Below, in pieces: positions 47,886 to 59,387 of a stretch of DNA of 64,000 nucleotides. Location: positions 19,906,827 through 19,970,826 of the forward strand of contig OZ010577.1 of NCBI GenBank assembly GCA_963932145.1, given 5' to 3'. The number at the start of each line of letters is the position of its first letter. The stretch's first letter is position 1. Source of the stretch: Acanthosepion lycidas (lineage: Eukaryota; Mollusca; Cephalopoda; Sepiida; Sepiidae). Position numbers and translations under genes: made by a program. The notes below the pieces were generated by a model, which worked only from the letters and a program-made list of their open reading frames with translations, did no database searches and was not told the DNA's origin.

Positions 47886-49796
47886 CTGTGTAGGAGCTAT
47901 GAAATGCATAAATTTATGCTATAAATACTCTCTAAACATTAAATATTCATTCTGGGGAAAATTTTGTGTCAAAATCATCACTAGATTTCTTAACCAGTCT
48001 GATAAAATATTCAGTCTATATCATAACATGTCAATGTAAATTTTAAAGTTTAAATTAAGAAAAATATCTTGCATATAAAATTAATATTCCCTCAACCATG
48101 TTAAATTTTATGTTTTGTTTGGCAATGTGTATATTATTAAACTTTCTAATATGCATAAATAACTTCAATGGATAAATGAGAAAATATTACAAAAGGAACA
48201 GTAAACATTTTCTTTTTACTAATATTTAAGGAAAAGGAAAGTGCTTTAAATACAAAGTACTACCTAAAAGGTAGTGATATTATGGTATAAAAAGGTTTCC
48301 TCAGAGAAAGAAAGAACAATACAGAATAAGGTTCTTTATTTCATGGTAGAATGATTTGAAAGAGATGAGGGAAAAGCAGTTAGACAGTAAATGATATAAC
48401 CTGACCAAATTTCCCCCAAACCTTTTATAGAACCCTGTGTATTGGAAAGAGAGAAATTAAAAACAATACAAAGTTAAAATTTTGGAAGCAATGTTTACAA
48501 AGGAAATAAATCTTTAAATCAATAATGTCTGAAGAGTAACACTGTAATCTTTAATAATAGTAGTTAAATAATTCATAAAGCAAACGTTGCTTGTTTCTCC
48601 ATCAATTAACAAGCAATGTTGAACAATGTTGTAACAGATTATTTTGCATTCAATAAATGTCTCTGTAGAATAGAAACATCAAGAATACATCCAGGGTCAG
48701 AAAGACCCTGTCAAATGCTCAATATTTTTTGCAGCTGCAAATAGTACATAACCGTAAGTGTTCTTATGCAAGTCAGAGTGCAGTTGTGCATTTAAGATTA
48801 AATTGCATACTTCCAAAACAGAAGTATTTATAGTTGCTTTTAACTACTGAAGACATTGGTTATTTGGCTCAAAAGAGTTACTAATAGAATGAATAGAGTC
48901 AGATACATAGTCCACATTAAAGCAAATTTGGAGTTTATTTCAATGTGTAAGTCTCGTGCCAGATACATAACCCCAAAGTAGAATAAAATAAGACAAGTGT
49001 TTTTACATCTTATATTCATCAGTACATTTCGGGAGGGTTACAGTAATAATAATAATAAAGATGTTTTATTATTAGACAAGCTCAGCCAGAGAAGCTAAAT
49101 AGAGACCACAAGCTGAGAGAAAGGAATGGTTGAGTTTTGGTTTGCAGAGAATAAAGTCAGACAGCTTTGAAAATGAGATGAAGCATAAAGATTAAAAGGT
49201 TGAAATATAATTGACACATTTCTTTGGACAGTGAATATCTATTCACGATGTGGGTTGGGAGGACAAGAGAAAAAAAAAATCTTATTGGAATTGCCGAACA
49301 TGGTAACTTAATATATTACAAATACTGTATTGATCAATCATGGCAAGATTATTGATAAAACCAAAATAAGTATTTTTTCTTTTATGTAAGCAGGTTAGTT
49401 AAATTGGACCCGACATATATCACACCATTACTTGAGCTATTACCTACATCAAATTTACCATATTAAAGGGTTACTTTTGAAGCTGAGTGTTAATTGCAAC
49501 ACTTGGGGGCTACTTAAATAAAATAAAAGAAGCCTATCTTTAAAGTCAATTCAACTTTTAATAGTTGCCTAGTCATCAATAGTAACTTAATCTGGCAATG
49601 TTACTCTATAGATCACACAAATAGAAAAAAAAAACACAAACACAGAAAATTAAATTGAAGAAAAGAATTAATTTTTAGGCCTGTTAAATACAATGTTACA
49701 TCTGACAAATATATATATATATATATATAGATATGTGTGTGAAAAGTGTGTGTATATAAACATAAATAAATATATATAATTATTTATATATTATAT
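47886..49796. other. Unique sequence, no gene seen
   Basis: Includes small hairpins: CAGGGTC/GACCCTG at 48692-48710, and an imperfect 13-bp-arm foldback around AACGTTGCTTGTT/AACAAGCAATGTT near 48585-48630. (TA)n at about 49710-49732. No gene features. Confidence 0.6.
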
Positions 49797-49852
49797 GCGC
49801 GGTACTTATTAGAAAGCGCTCAATATCAGAGATAGAGCTAACATCTATCCAA

Positions 49853-49913
<61 letters not shown>
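49797..49913 (+). repeat. Repeat R1, copy 2, beside long (TA)n
   Basis: GCGCTCAATATCAGAGATAG (49816-49836) matches the R1 core. A TA run of about 55 bp (49856-49913) follows 18 bp later. Confidence 0.75.
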
Positions 49914-50545
49914 GATAAGCTGAGAATAGTTGATATTCTCAGACTTCATGTTTTCTGCTACAAAGCAAGTTGGCCAAAAACATTTCAATAAGTTGAGGAC
50001 AGTTATTTATTTGCAATAAAATAAATAAATAAAATGTAAAATAAAACATGAAAATATCATTTTAACTTCAGAAGCAAAGCAACTCATTTGAATAATCCAA
50101 TATCTTTCTTCATTTCACACTTCTCACTTTTTATCCATTTTAACTTGCTTGGACATGTCAGTACAAAGACAACAAGCCTTTTCATCTTGATAAATATTTG
50201 AATTTTGAATAGTAACAAAGGAAAATAATAGTTTAAAAAAAAAAAAAAACAAAAAACAAAAATCTAAATCAGTATTTTTTTCTCACTAAACCTGCTTGAA
50301 AAGTTTGCCCTTATCAGGATTTGAAAGATATCAAAAAGGTTTTATTAATAACAAGAATTCATCTTTTATTTTTGTTGTAATCACTTACTTTGTTTAATTC
50401 AATAATTAACTTATTTATTTCAGTATTATTATATTTCCTTACACACAACATATAGATATGTTGTCAAGGAATATTTTAGAAGAAAAAAAATATTGAAACG
50501 GACTGGGCTCTTGATGTTAACCTCACTGTGTACTTTTGTATTTAC

Positions 50546-50600
50546 ATATGCTCTATCCCTGATATTGAGCACTTTTACTCATAAATATAGCATATCTTAA
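50546..50600 (-). repeat. Repeat R1, copy 3
   Basis: On the minus strand AAAAGTGCTCAATATCAGGG is preceded by AAGATATGCTATATTTATGA. The second block also matches 45361-45385, giving a longer consensus than copies 1 and 2 show alone. Confidence 0.75.
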
Positions 50601-50639
50601 AAAATTATATATATATTATTTTGATCTATACCGATAATT

Positions 50640-50795
50640 TAATCATTTATATTTCATTCTGGATTCATCAGAGGACTAGTGTATGAAACAGTTTTTTTTT
50701 TTTTTTACATTTTAAGATCATTTTAGATTTAGAATCAATTATTTATAATACATTTCATTCTAGTGTCATCAGAGGGCTAGTGTACCAAGCAGAGG
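50640..50795 (-). repeat. Duplicated repeat-tail motif with CTGATGA...GAAA
   Basis: Two copies about 110 bp apart. On the minus strand each has CTAGTCCTCTGATGA or CTAGCCCTCTGATGA, nine bases (ATCCAGAAT or CACTAGAAT), then GAAAT. The CTGATGA and GAAA boxes have hammerhead-core spacing, but the nine bases between them form little or no stem. The flanks (TTATAAATAATT and similar) are also shared. Probably ends of a retroelement family I cannot name. Confidence 0.5.
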
Positions 50796-51419
50796 TTGAC
50801 TAGTTATTAGTCAAGTATCAGTAAGCCTACCATCAAGTAAGTGATACAGGGTGATTTTTTTTAATGACTTTATCCCTGGTTGGGTGATGTGGCTTGTATA
50901 ACCGGAAATACAGTATTTCTTAAGAAAAAAAAAAAAAAAAAAATCAGTCATCACTGCAGTCTAAAAAAAATAAAGCCCCTCAGAAAGAAAAACAGAGTTA
51001 TAGAAGAGTAACCAATATCCTCTCTTAAGAAAAAAGAGTTAAGAGTTTGAGAACTTACAGATAATAATTGATATAACATTGAATTCTTCAAAAACAATGA
51101 CAAGACTATAACAAAGCTTGAAGATTTGTTATGATGGCAATGAACTGTACATTTATACAAGTTTCAGTGTTACTTGTAATTAATGAATAAGTTAACTAAA
51201 AATGAAGGAATTATCTAGATTAGTATCTTAATTATTTCTACTTATCTTTACCCTTCAATGAAAGTTTTCACTAAAATTATAATTAGGAGTTAAGTTAGGC
51301 AATTGAAAGTAAAAAAAAAAAAAAAAAAAAAATATAACAAGAGGTCATTAGAACAGCAGATTAAAAGATTACAAATTGTTAATTTTAAAAGCATTGTTTA
51401 TCATTTTATTTAATATTGC

Positions 51420-51460
<41 letters not shown>

Positions 51461-52273
51461 ACATTACTGATATAGAATAAAATATTAATATTTGTAAATC
51501 TTAGCTGGACACAAGGCTACAAATTTTGAGTAGTCAATGAAGATTTAATTCATTTCAGTAGTAATGGTCTAAGAGACATTTGCTTACCACAACACCATGG
51601 TAGATTAGCTACCATGGTTAGGTGAAAATAGAGAAAGTTAAATTGAAAACTTATGACTAATATTTTAGGATATATCATTCAATTAGTAAAATGTAATAAA
51701 GTAGTAAAAGCTATAATACAATTTTCACCAATATAAAATGTTGTCAATTATATAATCTGAGTGCTGCATTTAATTGGCTGAGGGATTGGATAACTACTCA
51801 AAACCAGAGAAATAATTCTAATTGCAACAGCAAATAGCAAAGCATTTTGATTAATTATTCGAAGCATGAACAATCAAGTGTTTAGTTATACATGCCATTT
51901 AAATAATGTGGATTTAGAACAACATTAATACATTGGCTGCAATAGGCACAGATTACAAAACATTTGCCTCAAGGCTTACATGGCTAATCTCGAATTGGAG
52001 CCAAAAGTTTCTTTTTTTGCTTACACTTTATAACCCACCATACAACATTTGAGGTCACAGAGCATAGATTATGATTGATAGCAATGAAAGAAAAGGAAGA
52101 TTAGGATAACAACTATAAAGATATTGTCTCATACTTGAATTACTTCAGAGAATGTGACCAAAACGTTCTATCGTAAATAAAAATATAGACAAAAATAAAA
52201 AATGGAATTGATGCATATATAGTCAGATGCTAAAAACATTGCAAGAAATTTAATATGAAATTTTTTACAAAGT

Positions 52274-52317
<44 letters not shown>

Positions 52318-52588
52318 TATATATATATATATAAAAAAAGGGGAAAGAAACATGACGAAGTGTAAAAAGTGTGCGTGTGTGTGAAATATTTCATCTTTTA
52401 AAACTTCAGCTTAAGTTTATGTTTACTTTGATGCAACTACACATGGAAAAAAGATGCTGAGAATTTTAAATTTAAATTATTTTTTTAACATGTTTTGGGT
52501 TTATAAACTAGCCAATTTCATTTTGATTCTTTTCTTGTTTATATTCCTATCACTTTTGTTACTAAATATGTGACAACACAAGATCTGC
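50796..52588. other. AT-rich sequence with microsatellites, no gene seen
   Basis: Poly-A at 51311-51332, (TA)n at about 51423-51455 and 52283-52331. No supported gene. Confidence 0.65.
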
Positions 52589-52634
<46 letters not shown>

Positions 52635-52702
52635 TTGGTGCAAAAATAACGTCGTTTTCTCACATATGTTACTATGTGAGAAAACGACATTTTTGCACCA
52701 AC

Positions 52703-52740
<38 letters not shown>
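52589..52740. repeat. (TA)n tract split by a transposon insertion
   Basis: TA runs at 52589-52632 and 52707-52740 flank the MADE1-like element. They look like one microsatellite interrupted by an insertion that targets TA. Confidence 0.9.
52630..52708. mobile_element. MADE1-like palindrome, copy 2
   Basis: GGTTGGTGCAAAAATAACG at the left and its inverse GCACCAACCTAA at the right enclose arms of about 33 bp around the loop TGTTAC. Compared with the perfect copy at 26276 it has one arm base changed (ATGTCG to ACGTCG), a three-base loss in the right arm (CATTATTTTTG to CATTTTTG) and a longer centre. The left end reads TAT where copy 1 has TTA. Confidence 0.88.
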
Positions 52741-52742
<2 letters not shown>

Positions 52743-53039
52743 TGTATGTGTACATGTGACTGAGGAGTTGTATTACAAAAAAAAAAAAAACAAAAAAAAA
52801 ACTGGTTGGTCAAGAGATAAGCCAACTGAACATTTATTAATTTATTTTAGTCGACCAATTTATCAATTATCTTACCAATACACAAGGCAGATATAATAGT
52901 ATGAAAGTTTTATCTAGATAGGTCATTAGTTGAAACATTACCTTCAGTGTTTATCAATAAAATTAAGAAAGAAGGTTAAAAATTTACAGAAATTTCTTTA
53001 TTTTCAGATGCTGACAAACTTATTCTAAAGAATAATCAA
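52741..53039. other. Unique sequence, no gene seen
   Basis: The 108-residue + frame beginning at 52570 consists mostly of (Ile-Tyr)n from the TA tracts and is not a gene. Confidence 0.7.
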
Positions 53040-53690
53040 GAAGACGAGTGGTGGACCAGGCCTAAAAATATTGGTTGCCAGGAGAAAAAGGGTGCATCCC
53101 ACCAACAATGACAATGCTATCATTTAATTTCCATAAAAAATAAAATTTTCAAAAATTACATATGGAACAATTAAAATGTGGATAAAAATGTGTATTTCTC
53201 AGTAATTACAGTGTACACGTACAGTATATATTACTGATAGTAGATACTAAACAAATACAGGTTATAATTTAATTTTTTTTTTTATTTGTTTAATTTTAAA
53301 TTGGTTGATATTTTTAAATAGTTTCACTGCACAATTTACACATTAATATATAGTTCAAAAGCACAATAGAGCATTGCATGCAGTTCACTATAATCATTTT
53401 TATGTTCATTAGATGATTGTGTGAACCTGCCAATAATTGCTTCTACATTAAATTCATCTAACAATTTCTTAATCTTATCTTTATGATCTTTAGCTTTGAA
53501 AATGTCCTCTCACATTCAACTTGAGTAACTAATAGCGTGCAGATTAGTATCAAGTTCTGATTCAGTTTTATTACTGAAACAGATATCTGTGTTTGTTTCT
53601 TTATTAAATTTTTATTTGATAATAAAGGATGGCCACTCAATCTGAGGCCCCACTTGCTATTGGGCAAGATTACACGCTAGCTAATTCACC
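53040..53690 (-). mobile_element. Decayed hAT-type transposon, approximate limits
   Basis: Contains the hAT C-terminal signature on the minus strand (next entry). GAGTGGTGGACCAGGCC at 53046-53062 resembles a hAT-type terminal repeat. No clean inverted partner was found on the right, although CAAGTGGGGCCTC read on the minus strand at about 53645-53657 is a weak candidate. Limits are a guess. Confidence 0.35.
53458..53667 (-). pseudogene. hAT transposase C-terminal (hATC) fragment
   Basis: The frame includes VECERTFSKLKIIKIRLRN, matching the hAT dimerisation pattern (Glu-Arg-x-Phe-Ser-x-Leu-Lys-x-Ile-Lys, then Leu-Arg). It then stops. A different minus frame continues with KKLLDEFNVEAIIGRF, so a frameshift is likely. 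The catalytic residues lie far upstream in this family and are absent. Domesticated hAT proteins share this motif, but the short broken frame favours a relic. Confidence 0.5.
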
Positions 53691-54332
53691 ATTGAACAAG
53701 ACAAGATTATTTGATTGATCAAAAGATTAAATAATGAAAAAAAAGTTACTTAACAGATCATAGCATTACACTTACTTTATGATAATAGAAAAAATTAATT
53801 ATAAATAGCAATATTATAATAAAAATAAAATACTTTGTACTTGAAGTAGATAAAGTACTGTAAGCAAATGACACTGAAAACTAATTAAAAAAAATATTCA
53901 GAAAAGGGAGATAAGTTGCTCTATAAAGAAAAAAAGAAAAAAAAAAAAAAAAAAAAATGGAACCCTTGTGCAAATGTTTAGTGCACAAAGTTCTCATGTT
54001 TATATTCTCCCAGTGTGTGCGTATGTGCATATATGTGTGTGAGCGATAACTTTTCACCAATATTTTTACATATATATTTTAATGCTGTAAAACCCTCAAA
54101 TTTTCTTAGTCTAAGAGTTTCAGTGAGGTAGAATTCATGAAGAAACCTTTGACATGTATGATCCAAAATATAATAGGTAAATTTAATGAACCCAAAATAT
54201 TATGACCAATAACTTTAAAATTACATTTAAAAAAAAAAAAAAGAAAAAAAGATTAATAATAAATAATTTTATATAGAAATAAAGGAAAAATTGACACATT
54301 TATGAAATTCAGTATATGTCTATATTTCTTAA
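53691..54332. other. AT-rich sequence, no gene seen
   Basis: Poly-A at 53937-53957. The short minus frame 53978-54166 has no family features. Confidence 0.65.
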
Positions 54333-54641
54333 ATGAGGTATTATGTACATTATTTGGACTATTGTCCTCAACTTTGTCGCCATATTTATTACAACGTTTC
54401 GGCCGTTGTACGCTCCGGCCTTCTTCAGGTGGTTGAAATGTCGAACTTAACCCTTTATTTCGCTCACTGGGGTAGACTGTTCTAGTTCCACGTACCATGT
54501 TTAATGGATGTCAGTTATCAGTTATCTCCTGCTTAATTCCCTTTCTAAGTTCTCCACCGCCTTAACCAGGTATTGAACTTACACTCTTTAGGTCCCGTCA
54601 CTGGATCTAGCTAACATCTTTATCCACTGTGCCATGTGTCC
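54333..54641 (-). mobile_element. tRNA-derived SINE, family S2, copy 2
   Basis: On the minus strand GGACACATGGCACAGTGG starts the head, with an A-box TGGCACAGTGG (54624-54634), a B-box AAGTTCAATACCT (about 54569-54582) and a tail with CTGAAGAAGGCCGGAGCG, GGCCGAAACGTTGTAATAA and a terminal TAATACCTCATT. It is the better kept of the two S2 copies (about 309 bp) and retains about 20 bp in the middle that copy 1 lacks. The minus frame 54253-54498 is SINE sequence and not a gene. Confidence 0.85.
54397..54428 (-). other. Hammerhead-like core in the S2 tail
   Basis: On the minus strand CTGAAGA (54428-54422; CTGANGA in the hammerhead rule) is followed by a stem GGCCG/CGGCC with a ten-base loop and then GAAA (54400-54397). 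In copy 1 the stem is mutated. Stem I and III partners were not found. A competing pairing, TACAACG with CGTTGTA across the GAAA, is also perfect. Confidence 0.4.
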
Positions 54642-54850
54642 TTGAGGACATTTATGAAAATTTATGAAATTCATACTTGATGATAATTAGTAAATTGTCT
54701 AAAATTATACCCTAGAGATTACAGTATAATCCTATACAGATCTACTATTTAGTGAATAGATGGTCTTACAATAAAGCATGATAATGGCATTAAATAACTA
54801 CTTGCTTAGCTCTCCTGATAAAATGATTCTAAGCCTGCTCATGAGAATAA
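54642..54850. other. Unique sequence, no gene seen
   Basis: No recognisable feature between the SINE and the MITE. Confidence 0.6.
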
Positions 54851-54970
54851 TGAGGTGCTGAAAAGTTGTCATATCAAGAAGCTCCTTCAAAAAAGAGGGA
54901 AAAAAAGGGAGTGGAAAGCAGGTGAGATATTTTGGAAAATGGGCAGAGTCAAGAGCTTTTCAGCATTGTC
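54851..54970. mobile_element. MITE family M1, copy 4
   Basis: The left end GGTGCTGAAAAGTTGTCA and the inverse of the right end, AATGCTGAAAAGCTCTTGAC, share GCTGAAAAG. The element is about 120 bp with a purine-rich centre. A fragment AATGCTGAGAGTTTCT near 55112 may be a further broken end. Confidence 0.55.
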
Positions 54971-56614
54971 TTGTACATTTACTAAAAGTTTGAAATTTAA
55001 AAAAAAAAAAAAAAAAACAAAAAAAAAACTGATTAACACTATGCAGAACCTGGAGACAAAAATTCATCAAAATTAAATAGTAAAAATAAATAAATAGAAA
55101 GTGTCAGAAAGAATGCTGAGAGTTTCTATTCATATAGACAGACTCATAAATATTGATTTATTTCAGATGGAGAGAAAGGAATATTAATTGCTAATAAAAC
55201 AAATTAAAAAAATAAACAGCTATTTGGTAAAAACAGAAATTTATTAAAAGACAAATCAACAAATAATATTATTCAGCTTCATATGAGAAATTATCTTTGA
55301 CATGCACCTTATAAAATCAAGAGGTAAATAAACATTTCAACCTATATAGACTTTTTGATCAGATTACATTATGAATATAATAGCTCTACATCAATTTTAG
55401 TGAACACCCAACTGACATTCATATATTTTGATTTTTATATGCAGTTATACATTAAAAATATTGTTCTATCACATCAGGTTTTTAAAGATTAAAATATTTA
55501 AATGTCAAGTAATTTTTATCAAACAGATATAAAATGATAACTGGCTAAATAGAATTAATATTAGCCACACTGCAAAGTGAGAATGATATGTGTGTGTGTG
55601 TGTGTGTGTGTGGAGGAAAGCAAATTTATTTTTTGCATCCCTGACCAAAAAGTATCATGGTTAATTGTAAGTGGATAAATTTTACCACTCAAGTTCAGTG
55701 TATTATCAACAGAATAAATAAGCGAAAAAAGGATGAGAACAGCTAGATTATAATAAACTACATTTGAACACTGATGCAAAATGGGCATCTTTGAATTGCT
55801 AACCTGATAACATACATGTTAAGAGGAAAGTTAAAGACTATCACAACAAGGCTGTGTCAATATCAAATGTGATTGGACTGCAACATATGCTAGTTGGTGG
55901 GTTGGGGAAGAGAAAGAAGGAATTGGTATTTTGGAGAATTGCTAAGAAACAGAATTTACTGGTACATTTGAGTAGATATTATATTCAGAAATCATTTTTG
56001 ACCTTAAATATTATATTTTGTATTATTTTCAGGAAAAAAAAAAAAAAAAATTTTTTTAGCTATTCATTGTAAACAAGGTTAATTTTTAATTTTTAAAATT
56101 ATTTTTGTAAAAAAAAAAAAAAAAAAAAAACTGAAGCTTGTTTACAAGGAGTACTAATTATGCTAAATCTTTTCAATTGATATTTTAAGGAACCACACTG
56201 TAAGAAGTCTTATTTCTTAAAATATCTTTTTAGCCAAACCAAAAGCTTTACAGAACCATGTTGGCTTTTAATGTCTGAGGAGAGTAGGAAAAATATACAA
56301 TTCTACATAATTATCACAAACAAAAATGTTAATTAGTATGCAAAGTCAAAAACTTCAGATTCTCAATGAAAACAAGAAAAAGAAATTGATAAACAAAAAG
56401 TTTGTATAATATATATAATATATTACACATACACACATATCTTGATACACTGAGCTCTCTTCATGAATCTATTTTTTTTTTAATATTTCATAATAAAAAG
56501 ACCTATTTGGATTAGCCTTACCATTTACAGATTTGATTATATAATTATTATTATTATTATTCCATATCATCTATATAATCAATGTGAATGTCAGTGTGTC
56601 ACAATTTTCCATCT
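54971..56614. other. AT-rich sequence with microsatellites, no gene seen
   Basis: A-rich run at about 54999-55017, (TG)n at about 55590-55612, poly-A at 56109-56130. No supported gene. Confidence 0.65.
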
Positions 56615-56945
56615 TTCTCTTAGAGGCCATAGCCCAACATATACCACTTTGGAACCAGGCTAACTCTGTGAGCAAATTAAAAACATTCTAGGCCAGACCC
56701 AGATTCCACCAACTCAGCTTCTAGTGATAAAAACAATTAAAAGAGACAACTCTCTAACTTTTAATAACTCATGTTCAAACTTTCAATTGAAAGAATTACT
56801 GTTCTCAAATTACAGAGTTTCAAAATAAAATTGTCTGTTCTTTCAAGTTTACTCCTAGAAGCCGTAGCCTAACATATACAATTTTGGGATCAGGCTGACT
56901 CCGCAAGCAACTTAAAAACATCCTGGGCCGGATCCAGACAAGCAA
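56615..56945 (+). repeat. Duplicated roughly 85-bp unit
   Basis: 56622-56703 and 56856-56937 align over their length: AGAGGCCATAGCCCAACATA against AGAAGCCGTAGCCTAACATA, then GGCTAACTCTGTGAGCAA against GGCTGACTCCGCAAGCAA, then AAAAACAT, and finally GGCCAGACCCAGA against GGCCGGATCCAGA. Most differences are C/T or G/A, as expected from decay of methylated CpG. The family is unknown. Confidence 0.75.
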
Positions 56946-57342
56946 TCCTGACATTTAGGATTCCCAAGTTTCCATTACTGCGATTGTTTTACTTGATTTT
57001 TTTTTTTGTATGATAATTTTTCTAACTCGGAAATAAATTTGAGAATAATCAAAATTAATTACGAAATCCAGCACAAGTCACCCTTGAAATAAAAATAATT
57101 GATTTTACAGAAAGTAAGAACCTAGGCACAACAAATTGTCTAACTTAAGTGGTGGCAGAAGAATCATCATTGAACTTTTATAAATGCAGTACTTAAATGC
57201 AGGGAAATATTGAGTTTTTCTGTAATTTATTGTTGCCTATCACATCTCCTTCTCTATTGCAATGAAGGCCTAATAAAGAACCTTCCTCAGGATCTAGCTT
57301 AAATGCCGCTGATAAGGCAGCTTTTAAGCTAGTGTGTGTGTG

Positions 57343-57383
<41 letters not shown>

Positions 57384-57502
57384 TCCCAAGAGGATAGAAT
57401 CCAGGACAGAGTAAGAATATAATATAAAAAGCTCAAACACTAATATTCCATGGTTATAATTTATTACATTGGAATCATAATCAAATACAGACCTACAAAT
57501 TC

Positions 57503-57555
<53 letters not shown>

Positions 57556-57799
57556 CTAAGTATCAGATCAAATTGAACTATTTTGACAATATAGTCATAA
57601 GTAAAAATTTTAATTACATGAAAAGTTTCAATTTTTAAAATATGGGAAACAAATTCACATAATGATTTCTTCAGTCACAAAATTAATTAAAATAATTTAC
57701 AAGTGAGATTTTCTTGCAAATTTTTTTCTCAGAGCAAATTTAATTTTTAAACAAGTTTATAAAATGAATTCTCTTTCCTGGCCAAACTTTCAAACTAAA
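56946..57799. other. AT-rich sequence with (TA)n, no gene seen
   Basis: (TA)n at 57341-57380 (after a short TG run) and 57507-57552. The + frame at 57450 reads through (TA)n and is not a gene. Confidence 0.7.
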
Positions 57800-59349
57800 A
57801 GCAGGTGTAAACAAATAAGGTGTGTGTGTGTGTGTGTGTAAAAGAAAGGAGCAGCAGTGGCAGGATCTATTTTTGGCAGATAATTGGTTTCAGCGAGCAG
57901 GTAAATAGTATAACAACTACTCTAACTAGTCACATAGCTGCTGACTGACTGCTGCTTCCACTTCTTAGGAACAACAGCTGTGATGCTGCCTCCTGACAGA
58001 GAGAGAGAGAGAGAAGGCAATATTCAGAATGAAGTCTAATAATACACACACACACACAAACCACTGACATAGGATACCACCACCCCACGTCATTTGCGGA
58101 TTTTTTTTTTTTTTAACTTTCCAAGTGGAAAGGAAAGAGTTTTTATGCAATAATTATAGCGAGATTTAAATTCGTCTAATTTCCTCATAAAATAAGATTC
58201 GAATATCACTGAGTGAGTGTGTACTGTAATATTTTCAAACGATTTTTTTTAATAGAACATTTCAGTTATTGATATCTCCTTTCCTTTGAGTTATTTTAAT
58301 TTCGATCTTGACTAAAAAATGAATCTTAAAAAGAAAAAAATATTATTAAAAGAATTAATAATAATAACTGTTTCAATTCGAAAAAATATTCACGTGAAAG
58401 TAGTAACTAAGTATTATTGTCAATGTCAACTATTTTCTTTTCTGAGAATAACCCTCGGAAAAGGAGCGTAAAGTCAGTTTTAAACTGTAAGTAAATGCGA
58501 TCCAGTGTTTGTATGCTGCCAGGAAATATATTGTGTTTTAATTATGGAAACCCGAGTCGATAATAAATGAGAAATTTGAATGGATAAGAAGCTAAGAAGC
58601 TTTTTCTACTAAAAAGAAAATATCTGGCAAAAATATATAGACGCTTACTTGTTGGTTATTAAAAAACAAATAATCGATTCACAAAAACAAGTACTTTGAT
58701 TGAATGAGCCATCTCTTGAAAAGTACAGAATTTTTATTCATGTTTAGAGAAAAAAAAGTTGAAGCCCCAAAATCTAAAAAGTCAGCTTTGTTTTGAGAAA
58801 TTAAATTAAAGTCAATTTAACACGGGAATATTTTTTATTTTATTTATTTATTAAATCGTAAAGTGCAGAAAACACTGAATGACAAAAAATAAAATAAAAT
58901 CTCGTTGTGACAGGAAGCCTGCAACAATAAGAAATGTCATTCATCACTTTCACACTTGCTTTGTGAACAACGTGGATAGAGAGAAGAGGAAAAAAAACAA
59001 AAAACAAAAAAAAAAAACAAGCATTGACCATCAAATTACCAATAAGATATTAGTATTAGGAGGAATAACATACATTATTTACAAAAGCTGACTGATCTAG
59101 GTCACCGGTGTTATTAACTGGTTATAAATGAAGTTTTAAAAAATGTCAAAGTAACTAAGAAAAAAAAAAAAAAAAAACAACTTTTTTATTGAAAAGAAAA
59201 AGAATTTTTAATTGGTTTTTCAGTTATGATTTCTGAAATAAGTTTATTTTAAATGAAAAAAAAGTGAAGTCAGACATTTGAAAAGTTCTGTTAATTTTTG
59301 AAAATATCTGCACACATTTGATAGATTTCTGACAACGACCAATCTAAAC

Positions 59350-59387
<38 letters not shown>

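Noticed and set aside
52570-52896. 108-codon + frame with Ile-Tyr repeats
   Set aside because: Produced by (TA)n tracts and the MADE1-like insertion.
54253-54498. 81-codon minus frame
   Set aside because: It lies in SINE S2 sequence.
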